Source: Albidovulum sp. (GTDB lineage Bacteria; Pseudomonadota; Alphaproteobacteria; Rhodobacterales; Rhodobacteraceae). Taken from it: a DNA stretch of 40,340 bases. Position 1 is the stretch's first letter. Each line of letters opens with the position of its first letter. The stretch covers positions 1 through 40,340 of the forward strand of contig JAUQYA010000129.1 in assembly GCA_030837785.1 (NCBI GenBank), in the 5' to 3' direction. Shown here one piece after another: positions 7,940 through 14,976 of this stretch. The translations under genes were made by a program, and so were the position numbers. Under the pieces are notes generated by a model, which saw nothing but the letters and a program-made list of their open reading frames with translations, was not told where the DNA came from and ran no database searches.

Positions 7940-9274
7940 ATGCGGCACATCTACGGGGACTACGCCTATTCGCCGGGCCCGATCGAGCGCTGCTTCTGGG
8001 ACACGACCATCGCCCGGCCGCCGCGCGGGGCGGCGGTCGAAGGCGATGTGCGGGCCGGGATGGCGGTGCTCGGCGCCGGCTACACCGGGCTGTCGGCGGC
8101 GCTGCACCTTGCCCGCGATGCGGGCGCCGACGTGGCCGTCATCGAGGCCGAGGGCATCGGCTGGGGCGCCTCGGGGCGGAACGGCGGCTTCGCCTGCCTC
8201 GGCGGCGCGAAGGCCAGCGGCGCCACGCTCCTGCGGCGGTTCGGCCGGGCCGGGCTGGATGAATGGCATGGCGTGCAGAAGGAAACGCCGGCGGCGGTGG
8301 CCGAAATCCTCGACCGCTACGCGATCGACGCCGATGCCCATTCGCGCGAGGGCGAGGTGGCGCTGGCCCATTCGGCGCAGGCCTTCGCCAGCCTCGGGGA
8401 CGAACTGGCCGAGGTCCGGCGCGACTATGGCGTGAAGGCCGAACTGCTCGGCCCCGCCGACCTTGCCGCCCAGGGCATGGGCGGCCCGCAGTTCCACGGC
8501 GGGCTTCGCACGGAACTCGGCTTCGCGCTCAATCCGCTGAAATACGTCCTCGGCCTCGGGGCGGCGGCGAAGGCCGAAGGGGCGCGGATTTACGAGAACT
8601 CGCCGGTCGAGGCGATCACCCGCGAGGGCGGCGACTTCGTGCTGCGGACCGCGCGTGGCCGGGTTCTGGCGAAGAAGCTCATCGTGGCGACGAACGGCTA
8701 CTCCTCCGAGGACGTGCCGGAATGGATGGCGGGCCGGTACCTGCCGGCGCAGTCGGCGGTGCTGGTCACGCGGGAGCTGACCGACGACGAGATCGCCGCG
8801 CAGGGCTGGTCGTCACACGGCATGGCCTATGACACGCGCAATCTCCTCCACTATTTCCGCCTGATGCCGGACCGCCGCTTCCTTTTCGGGGCCCGCGGCG
8901 GGACCAGCGCTGCGCCTGCGGCGCAGGAGGCGATGCGCGCCCGCACGCGCGCCGATTTCGAGGCGATGTTCCCGGCCTGGGCCGGGGTCGAGACGCCGTA
9001 TTTCTGGTCGGGCTTCGTCTGCCTGACCCGTCCGCTGACGCCCTATGTGGGCCCGATCGGCGACTGGGACAACGCCTGGGCGGGCTTCGCCTGGCACGGC
9101 AACGGCGTTGCGCTCGGCACCTGGTCGGGGCGGCTTCTGGCGCAGCTCGCGACGGGGCAGGGGCGGGTGCCCGCGGTCATGGCGCGCCCGCCCGCCCGCT
9201 TCCCCTTCGGATCCGCGCGGCGGCTGCTCCTGCCCTTCGCCTATGCCTGGTACGGCGTCCGCGACCGCGTCTGA
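7940..9274 (+). CDS. FAD-dependent amine oxidoreductase, second PuuB-like enzyme
   Basis: The 444-residue DAO-family flavoprotein has the FAD dinucleotide motif GAGYTG at residues 45-50 and GWGASGRNGGF at about 74-84. A C-terminal FAWHGNGVALGTWSG segment closes the FAD site. It begins only one base after the potI stop, so it belongs to the pot operon and most likely oxidises the imported amine or its gamma-glutamyl derivative. It shares its architecture with the oxidase at 203-1510 but differs clearly in sequence, so the two probably act on different substrates or steps. The substrate is not decidable from sequence. Confidence 0.83.
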   Translation: MRHIYGDYAYSPGPIERCFWDTTIARPPRGAAVEGDVRAGMAVLGAGYTGLSAALHLARDAGADVAVIEAEGIGWGASGRNGGFACLGGAKASGATLLRRFGRAGLDEWHGVQKETPAAVAEILDRYAIDADAHSREGEVALAHSAQAFASLGDELAEVRRDYGVKAELLGPADLAAQGMGGPQFHGGLRTELGFALNPLKYVLGLGAAAKAEGARIYENSPVEAITREGGDFVLRTARGRVLAKKLIVATNGYSSEDVPEWMAGRYLPAQSAVLVTRELTDDEIAAQGWSSHGMAYDTRNLLHYFRLMPDRRFLFGARGGTSAAPAAQEAMRARTRADFEAMFPAWAGVETPYFWSGFVCLTRPLTPYVGPIGDWDNAWAGFAWHGNGVALGTWSGRLLAQLATGQGRVPAVMARPPARFPFGSARRLLLPFAYAWYGVRDRV

Positions 9275-9375
9275 CCGGGGGGGTGAGCCCCTTGCGAAGT
9301 GTCTGCGATTGGCCGACGATCAGGTCGGGCCGGCCCCTTCAGCGCCGGAGCGACACCAGCAGGAAAGACCGCGCC

Positions 9376-10542
9376 ATGCCCGTCAAGAACCGTTTCGCCG
9401 AGCTTCTGCCCGAGATCACCGCCTGGCGCCGGGATTTCCACGAGAATCCGGAGTTGCTGTTCGAGGTGCAGCGGACCGCGGGCAAGGTGGCCGGGCTTCT
9501 CGGCGACTTCGGCTGCGACGAGGTGGTGGAAGGAATCGGCCGGACCGGCGTCGTCGGCGTCATCCGGGGGCGGACCGACACGAAGGGCAGGGTGATCGGG
9601 CTCAGGGCCGACATGGACGCGCTGCCGATCCGCGAGGCGACGGGGCTTGCCTATGCCTCGAAGGTCGAGGGCAGGATGCATGCCTGCGGCCATGACGGGC
9701 ACACCGCGATGCTTCTCGGCGCGGCGAAATACCTCGCCGAGACGCGCAACTTCGACGGCACGGCGGTGGTGATCTTCCAGCCCGCCGAGGAAGGCGGCGG
9801 CGGCGGGCGCGAGATGGTCCGGGACGGGATGATCGAGCGTTTCGGCATCCAGGAAGTCTACGGGATGCACAACATGCCGGGCATTCCGGTGGGCACGTTC
9901 GCCATCCGCCCCGGCGCGATGATGGCCGCGGCCGACCAGTTCGACATCATCGTGACCGGCAAGGGCGGCCATGCCGCGAAGCCCCACGAATGCGTCGACT
10001 CGACACTTGTCGCCGCCCATGTCGTGATCGCGCTCCAGTCCATCGCCTCGCGCAACGTCGATCCGCTGAAGCAGGTCGTCGTGTCGGTCTGCAGCGTCCG
10101 CAGCGAAAGCGAGGCGCACAACGTCATCTCGCAGACCGTGGCGATGCGCGGCACCGTGCGGACGATGGACCCGGTGGTGCAGGATTTCGTCGAGGCGCGC
10201 GTCAAGGCCATCTGCGAGGCGACCGCGCTCGCCTTCGGCGCGACCGCCACGGTCGACTACCGCCGCGGCTATCCGGTGACGATGAACACACCCGAGAACA
10301 CCGGTTTCGCCGCCGAGGTCGCGCGCGCCGTCTCCGGCAGGGTGGACACCGACACGGCGCCGCTGATGGGGGCGGAGGATTTCAGCTTCATGCTGAACGA
10401 ACGGCCCGGCGCCTATATCTTCCTCGGCAACGGCGACACCGCGATGGTGCACCACCCGGCCTACAATTTCGACGACAGCGCGATCCCGTTCGGGTCGAGC
10501 TGGTATGCCGGCATGGTCGAGGCGCGGATGCCGGTTGCGTGA
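9376..10542 (+). CDS. M20-family amidohydrolase (hippurate hydrolase/N-acyl-amine deacylase type)
   Basis: The 388-residue M20D metallopeptidase-like hydrolase cleaves N-acyl bonds. Metal-site motifs are FHENPEL (21-27), RADMDALP (77-84), ACGHDGHT (103-110, including metal ligands Cys104 and His106) and the catalytic Glu pair in PAEEG (136-140). A dimerisation lid of the usual size separates the two halves of the catalytic domain. The ATG at 9376 is preceded by AGGAAAG; an upstream ATG at 9283 lacks a good site. The 100-base gap to the oxidase leaves operon membership open. In this setting it could deacylate an acetylated or glutamylated polyamine product, which is inference. Confidence 0.85.
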   Translation: MPVKNRFAELLPEITAWRRDFHENPELLFEVQRTAGKVAGLLGDFGCDEVVEGIGRTGVVGVIRGRTDTKGRVIGLRADMDALPIREATGLAYASKVEGRMHACGHDGHTAMLLGAAKYLAETRNFDGTAVVIFQPAEEGGGGGREMVRDGMIERFGIQEVYGMHNMPGIPVGTFAIRPGAMMAAADQFDIIVTGKGGHAAKPHECVDSTLVAAHVVIALQSIASRNVDPLKQVVVSVCSVRSESEAHNVISQTVAMRGTVRTMDPVVQDFVEARVKAICEATALAFGATATVDYRRGYPVTMNTPENTGFAAEVARAVSGRVDTDTAPLMGAEDFSFMLNERPGAYIFLGNGDTAMVHHPAYNFDDSAIPFGSSWYAGMVEARMPVA

Positions 10543-10560
10543 CGGTCCCGGCCGCCGTGC

Positions 10561-11001
10561 TCAGGGGCGGCTGTCCGGTTCCAGATGCACGAGCGTGAGC
10601 GGGCAGGGTTCCCCGCCATAGAAGCGCTCGAGGATCGCCAGCATTCGCGTGCCCGTCGCGGTGCCTCGCCCCGCCGCCAGCGCGAAGAGCGTCGCCGAGG
10701 AGCGCAGCTTCAGCGCGTCGACCGTGCCCATGATTGCCTCGGGGCGTTCGCCGGCATGAAGAAGCACCGCGTCGGCACAGGCGTCGAGCCGGGCGCCGAG
10801 AACCGGATCCGCCAGGTAGGCGCGCGCCTCGGCAAGATCTGCGATCCCATAGTGCAGCGCGGTCGCCGAGCGTCCAAGCGCCGTGAGCTGCGGGAAGATG
10901 AACCAGATCCAGTGCGTCGCCTTGCGCCCGGCGCGCAGTTCCGCCAGGGCGATGGACCAGACGTTCTCTTGCGCCTCGTGGAAACGGGTCAGCCCGGCCA
11001 T
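10561..11001 (-). CDS. DUF1810 family protein
   Basis: The 146-residue soluble protein of unknown function carries the DUF1810 pattern: FHEAQENVWSIALAELRAG near the N-terminus, HWIWFIFPQLTALGRS, then an EARAYLADPVLGARL segment and a C-terminal LERFYGG. These proteins resemble a small all-helical calpastatin-named family, but no activity is established that I know of. The ATG at 11001 is preferred because GGAGG lies five bases upstream; the GTG at 11007 would overlap that site. It is convergent with the amidohydrolase, 18 bases apart. Confidence 0.75.
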   Translation of the reverse strand: MAGLTRFHEAQENVWSIALAELRAGRKATHWIWFIFPQLTALGRSATALHYGIADLAEARAYLADPVLGARLDACADAVLLHAGERPEAIMGTVDALKLRSSATLFALAAGRGTATGTRMLAILERFYGGEPCPLTLVHLEPDSRP

Positions 11002-11063
11002 GCGCACCTCCGCGCCAAGTCTAGCGCCGGCAGCGCGCCGGTTCCAGCGCGCCGTGGCGTCCG

Positions 11064-12065
11064 TCAGGCGACGGCGCGCATCCGCCGCGGCGGGTGACCG
11101 AAGGTCGAGCGGTAGACCTTGGCGAAATGCGACATCGACCGGTAGCCGCAGGCGACGGCCACCTCGGTCACCGAAAGTTCGGTCTGCATCAAGAGGCCAC
11201 GGGCGCGATCGAGCCTGAGGTGGGTATAGAACCCCATCGGCGTGGTGTTGAGATAGCGGGCGAAGAGCCGTTCGGTCTGGCGCGGCGACATGCCGGCGAT
11301 TTCGGCGATCTCCTGCGCCGACAGCGGCGTCTCGATATTCTCCTCCATCGCGGCGAGCACCTGGACGAGCCGCGCATTGCGCACGCCATAGCGTGACTGG
11401 GCGGAGACGGTCTGGCGAGACTGAGGCCCGCGCACGTTGGCCCAGACCATCGCATCGGCGATGCGGGTGGCCAGATCGGCGCCATGCCGTTCCGCCACGA
11501 GGTGAAGCATCAGGTCGGTCGCAGCCGCGCCGCCCGGCGCGGTGGGCCGGCGCCCGGCGACGAAGGCCGCGCGGCTGACGTCGAGGCGGGGAAACTCCTC
11601 GGCCAGCGCCTCGGCGAGATCCCAGTGGGCGGCAACGGTTTCACCGTCGAGAAGGCCGGCGCGGGCCAGCGCCACGATCCCGTCGCCGAGCGCGCCGATC
11701 TGCGCGCCGTGGGCGGCCTCGCGCCTGAGCGCCTTGGACAGGACCGGCTGGATCGCACCGGTGGCGACGCCCACGACGAAAAGCGCTTCGCCCCGCGCCA
11801 GCCCGGCGAAAGCCTCGTCGACGAGCACCGCCATGCCCCCGCCGGCGACGACCGGCGTTCCGGCAAGCGAGGCCAGTCGCCAGCCGTAGAGCGGTTTTCC
11901 GGCCAGGGCGTTGGCGCGGCGCAGGGGTTCGGTCGCGCCGGCAAGCGCCAGGGCGTCGAAGCCGTCCAGCAGAAGGAAGACGAAGGTCTCGGTGGCCGAC
12001 TGGCGGGCGGCCTGAAGCGGTGTAGGTGCCTTGGCGGCAGCGCGCGGCTGCGAATGGTGCATCAT
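11064..12065 (-). CDS. GlxA-family AraC-type transcriptional regulator
   Basis: The 333-residue protein has an N-terminal DJ-1/PfpI (GATase1-like) sensor domain (about residues 25-200), without an obvious nucleophile Cys in the elbow position, and a C-terminal AraC double helix-turn-helix (about 235-333). The second HTH carries the expected VTEVAVACGYRSMSHFAKVYRSTFGHPP motif segment by segment. Regulators of this class control amine, betaine, carnitine and arginine catabolism. The ATG at 12065 follows an AGGGGGG site; earlier starts would run through the divergent promoter. It is divergent from another GlxA-type regulator. The target genes are not evident. Confidence 0.85.
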   Translation of the reverse strand: MMHHSQPRAAAKAPTPLQAARQSATETFVFLLLDGFDALALAGATEPLRRANALAGKPLYGWRLASLAGTPVVAGGGMAVLVDEAFAGLARGEALFVVGVATGAIQPVLSKALRREAAHGAQIGALGDGIVALARAGLLDGETVAAHWDLAEALAEEFPRLDVSRAAFVAGRRPTAPGGAAATDLMLHLVAERHGADLATRIADAMVWANVRGPQSRQTVSAQSRYGVRNARLVQVLAAMEENIETPLSAQEIAEIAGMSPRQTERLFARYLNTTPMGFYTHLRLDRARGLLMQTELSVTEVAVACGYRSMSHFAKVYRSTFGHPPRRMRAVA

Positions 12066-12080
12066 GGCAGTCCCCCCTGG

Positions 12081-12114
12081 AAAACGACGCAATCTGACCG
12101 ATACAGGTCGTTTC
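12081..12114. promoter_or_regulatory. Nested inverted repeat between the two GlxA-type regulators
   Basis: The arms AAACGAC (12082-12088) and GTCGTTT (12107-12113) are perfect inverted copies. Within them GACC (12096-12099) pairs with GGTC (12106-12109) around GATACA. The structure lies in the roughly 100-bp divergent region, so it is a plausible operator for one or both regulators. No binding data can be inferred from sequence alone. Confidence 0.4.
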
Positions 12115-12178
12115 ACCGCTGCATTATGTCGATTCGTGCTTCCCATCACTGAACGGATGCGGCAAAGTGGCGTCATCC

Positions 12179-13180
12179 ATGCGACACGTGCCCCTGCCGA
12201 CGCCCTCCGCCGCGACCCCGCGCCTGCGCGTGGGCATTCTTCTGGCGCGGCGTTTCACGCTCGCCGCAATGGCGAATTTCGTCGATGTCCTGCGCCTGGC
12301 TGCCGACGAGGGCGACCGGTCGCGGCCGATCCACTGTTCCTGGCGTGTCGTGGCGCCGCGTCCCGGCCTCGTGGAGGCGAGCTGCGGGCTCTTCGTCGAG
12401 GCCGAGGACACCCTCGGCGATCCGGCGCGGTTCGACTACATCGCCGTGGTGGGTGGCAGGCTCGGCGAAAGCCAGTGGATTTCCGCCGAGGCGGAGGACT
12501 GGCTGCGCCGCGCAGCCGAGGCGCGGGTGCCTCTTATCGGGCTCTGCACCGGGGCCTTCATCCTTGCCCGCGCCGGCCTGATGGAGGGTCGCCGGTGCTG
12601 CGTCAGCTGGTTCCACCGCGGCGACTTCCTCGAGGCCTTCGAGGGGATGGAGCCGGTGTCGGACCAGATCTTCGTCGTCGACGGCGACCGGCTGACCTGT
12701 TCGGGCGGCGCCTCGACCGCGCATCTCGCCGCCTGGCTCGTCGACCGCCACATCGGCAGCGCGGCGGCGCGCAAGAGCCTCTCGATCATGATCGTCGACG
12801 AGGCGCTGAAGGCCGAGCGGCCACAACCCGGTCTGCCCTCCGACCTTGCGCCCGCCGATGCGCTGGTCAAGCGCGCGCTTCTCTGGATGCAGCAGCGCCC
12901 CGAACACCCGCTTCCGGTGGGCGATCTGGCACGGCAGCTCGGCGTCAGCCGCCGCAAGCTCGAACGCCGTTTCGCCGCCGATCTGGCGATGACCCCGGCC
13001 GAGGCGGGGCGGAGGATGCGGCTGGCGCAGGTGCGCGCGCTGCTCGACCGCGGCGGCAAGTCGGTGACCGACATCGCGGCAGAGACCGGCTTTGCCGATG
13101 TCTCGCACCTGATCCGGGTGTTCCGCGCCGCCGAGGGCGTCACGCCAGAGGCCTGGCGGCGGGCGCGCGCAGGCGGCTAG
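12179..13180 (+). CDS. GlxA-family AraC-type transcriptional regulator (second copy)
   Basis: The protein has a DJ-1/PfpI-like sensor domain (about residues 15-185) that keeps a nucleophile-elbow-like GLCTGAFILARAG with its Cys. It ends in an AraC-type DNA-binding domain (about 225-330; VTDIAAETGFADVSHLIRVFR in the second HTH). It differs from its divergent neighbour in retaining that Cys, so the pair may sense different ligands. The start is uncertain: the ATG at 12179 or the in-frame GTG at 12167; neither has a strong ribosome site. The last codons, GGC GGC TAG, form half of a palindrome shared with the end of moaA. The target genes are unknown. Confidence 0.83.
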   Translation: MRHVPLPTPSAATPRLRVGILLARRFTLAAMANFVDVLRLAADEGDRSRPIHCSWRVVAPRPGLVEASCGLFVEAEDTLGDPARFDYIAVVGGRLGESQWISAEAEDWLRRAAEARVPLIGLCTGAFILARAGLMEGRRCCVSWFHRGDFLEAFEGMEPVSDQIFVVDGDRLTCSGGASTAHLAAWLVDRHIGSAAARKSLSIMIVDEALKAERPQPGLPSDLAPADALVKRALLWMQQRPEHPLPVGDLARQLGVSRRKLERRFAADLAMTPAEAGRRMRLAQVRALLDRGGKSVTDIAAETGFADVSHLIRVFRAAEGVTPEAWRRARAGG

Positions 13181-13189
13181 CTAGCCGCC
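13172..13189. other. Perfect palindrome formed by the abutting 3' ends of glxA-type gene and moaA
   Basis: GGCGGCTAG (13172-13180) is followed directly by its complement CTAGCCGCC (13181-13189). The two stop codons abut with no intergenic base, and each gene ends Gly-Gly-stop using identical codons. The palindrome could act as a bidirectional hairpin, but neither side has a T-run. Confidence 0.8.
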
Positions 13190-14182
13190 GGTGTGGCTCA
13201 TGTGGCGCGAGACCTGGCCCCGCACCTTCTGGCGGGAATAGTCGAAATCGTGACCCTTGGGCTTGCGGGCGATCGCCGCCCGGACCGCCTGTTCCAGCAA
13301 CTCGTCGCCCTCGCTCGCCCTGAGGGGCGCGCGCAGGTCGGCCATGTCCTCCTGGCCAAGACACATGTAAAGCTCGCCCGTGCAGGTCACCCGCACCCGG
13401 TTGCAGCTTTCGCAGAAATTGTGGGAAAGCGGCGTGATGAAGCCGACCTTCTGCCCGGTCTCGCCGATCCGCACATAGCGGGCGGGGCCGCCGGTGCGCT
13501 CGGCCAGCTCGGTCAGCGTGAACCGCTCCGCCAGCCGTGCGCGCAGATCCTTCAGCGGCCAGTACTGGTCGAGCCGCATCTCCTCGCCCATCTCGCCCAT
13601 CGGCATGACCTCGATGAAGGTCAGGTCGTGGCCCTCGCCCGCGCACCAGTCGAGGAGCGCGAACAGCTCGTCCTCGTTGAAGCCCTTGAGCGCCACGGTA
13701 TTGATCTTGACCCTGAGCCCGGCCGCCTTCGCCGCGGCGATCCCCTCCATCACCTGCGGCAGCCGGCCCCAGCGGGTGATCGCGGTGAACTTCGCCGTAT
13801 CGAGCGTGTCGAGCGAAACGTTGACGCGCCGCACCCCGAGCGCCGCCAGGTCGGCCGCGAAGCGGGCAAGCTGCGAGCCGTTGGTGGTCAGCGTCAGCTC
13901 CTTCAGCGCGCCGGTTTCCAGGTGGCGCGAGATCGAGCGGAAGAAGGTGAGGATGTCGCGGCGGACCAGCGGCTCGCCGCCGGTGATCCTGAGCTTCTCC
14001 ACTCCGAGCCGGACGAAGGTGGAGCAGAGCCGGTCAAGCTCCTCGAGCGTCAGCAGGTCCTTCTTCGGCAGGAACTGCATGTGTTCGGCCATGCAGTAGG
14101 TGCAGCGGAAGTCGCAGCGGTCGGTCACCGAGACCCGAAGGTAGGTGATCGGCCGGGCGAAGGGGTCGATGAGCGGTTCCAT
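13181..14182 (-). CDS. moaA: GTP 3',8-cyclase, molybdenum cofactor biosynthesis (MoaA)
   Basis: The 333-residue radical-SAM enzyme carries out the first step of molybdopterin synthesis from GTP together with MoaC. The N-terminal SAM cluster is CDFRCTYC (Cys23, 27, 30). The C-terminal substrate cluster is CESC followed by 13 residues and a further Cys. The TGGEPL motif and the obligatory C-terminal Gly-Gly are present. The ATG at 14182 gives the usual MEPLIDPF-R-ITYLRVSVTDRC start; a TTG at 14218 is an inferior alternative. Three 11-bp direct repeats lie 56-88 bases upstream. No other moa gene is in the window. Confidence 0.95.
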   Translation of the reverse strand: MEPLIDPFARPITYLRVSVTDRCDFRCTYCMAEHMQFLPKKDLLTLEELDRLCSTFVRLGVEKLRITGGEPLVRRDILTFFRSISRHLETGALKELTLTTNGSQLARFAADLAALGVRRVNVSLDTLDTAKFTAITRWGRLPQVMEGIAAAKAAGLRVKINTVALKGFNEDELFALLDWCAGEGHDLTFIEVMPMGEMGEEMRLDQYWPLKDLRARLAERFTLTELAERTGGPARYVRIGETGQKVGFITPLSHNFCESCNRVRVTCTGELYMCLGQEDMADLRAPLRASEGDELLEQAVRAAIARKPKGHDFDYSRQKVRGQVSRHMSHTGG

Positions 14183-14237
14183 GTCTGGAGATTTATGCCT
14201 CCTGCGCCCCGGCGGCAAGGGAAAGCGCGGGGCGCCG

Positions 14238-14270
14238 TTGTCACGGGCTTGTCACAGGCTTGTCACAGGG
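14238..14270. repeat. Three head-to-tail 11-bp direct repeats upstream of moaA
   Basis: TTGTCACGGGC (14238-14248), TTGTCACAGGC (14249-14259) and TTGTCACAGGG (14260-14270) follow one another without gaps. They overlap the 3' end of the alkylation-repair gene and lie just upstream of moaA. The one-turn periodicity and TTGTCAC core resemble direct-repeat activator sites such as Pho boxes (CTGTCAT plus 4 bases), but the 4-base linkers are GC-rich here, unlike those sites. Confidence 0.5.
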
Positions 14271-14976
14271 GCGCGAGGTATTTCGCCGCCTCCTTGCGCG
14301 CGAAGGGTTTCAGCCGGGCCCCGTGGGCGGCGAGGAAGGCGCGGGTGCGGTCGGGATCGTGCTTCGACAGGTCGCGCAGCCACCAGGCGATGGCCTTCTG
14401 GATGAACCAGTCGCGGTCGTCGGCCAGGCCGGCCGCCCAGCCCAGCACGCGGTCGCGGATGGCGATGTCGCTGGCCTTCGGATGGTTCTGCCGCGTCCAG
14501 GGCAGCGTGATGACCAGCGCCGCGCGCCGCGTCCACATGTTCGGCGACCGGGTCCAGCCTTCCACCTCGTCGAGGCGGGACGGGTCGGCCACCAGCCGCC
14601 GCGCGCCGGCATCGCAGGCATGGTCGGCGATCGCCCAGGCGTCGAACTCCGGCACCCAGGAGGCGATGAGTTGCCAGACCGGCGCGTCGCCCCTGATCCG
14701 CGCCTGGGTGAGAAGCTTCGCCGCGGCGATGCGCGCCTCGTGGATGTCGCTCCGCCAGAGCGCGTCGGCCAGCGCCACCCGGGCCGGCAGGTCGGGCGTG
14801 ACGCGCCACGCCTGCGCCCGTTCGGTCAGCACCGGCACCGGAATGCCGAGGTAGTCGCGCGCCGCCTTGTGGTAGGCCGCCGCCCCCGCTGCGCGGACCG
14901 GGTCGGCCAGCGCCCGCAGTTCGGCCAGCGCGGCCGCGGGGGTCACGGGTGGCGTGCCGGGGAGCGGCGCGGTCAC
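14263..14976 (-). CDS. DNA alkylation repair protein, AlkD superfamily
   Basis: The 237-residue HEAT-repeat-like helical protein resembles AlkD DNA glycosylases, which remove bulky or cationic alkylated purines without base flipping. Family signatures are LWRSDIHEARIAAAKLL, the WVPEFDAWAIADHAC segment, WTRSPNMWTRRAALV and a C-terminal DRDWFIQKAIAWWLRDL helix with the aromatic/acidic pattern of the lesion pocket. The GTG start at 14976 overlaps the glmS stop by four bases (GTGA), so its translation is coupled to glmS, an odd partnership. A GTG about ten codons further in is a second possible start. Confidence 0.8.
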   Translation of the reverse strand: MTAPLPGTPPVTPAAALAELRALADPVRAAGAAAYHKAARDYLGIPVPVLTERAQAWRVTPDLPARVALADALWRSDIHEARIAAAKLLTQARIRGDAPVWQLIASWVPEFDAWAIADHACDAGARRLVADPSRLDEVEGWTRSPNMWTRRAALVITLPWTRQNHPKASDIAIRDRVLGWAAGLADDRDWFIQKAIAWWLRDLSKHDPDRTRAFLAAHGARLKPFARKEAAKYLAPL

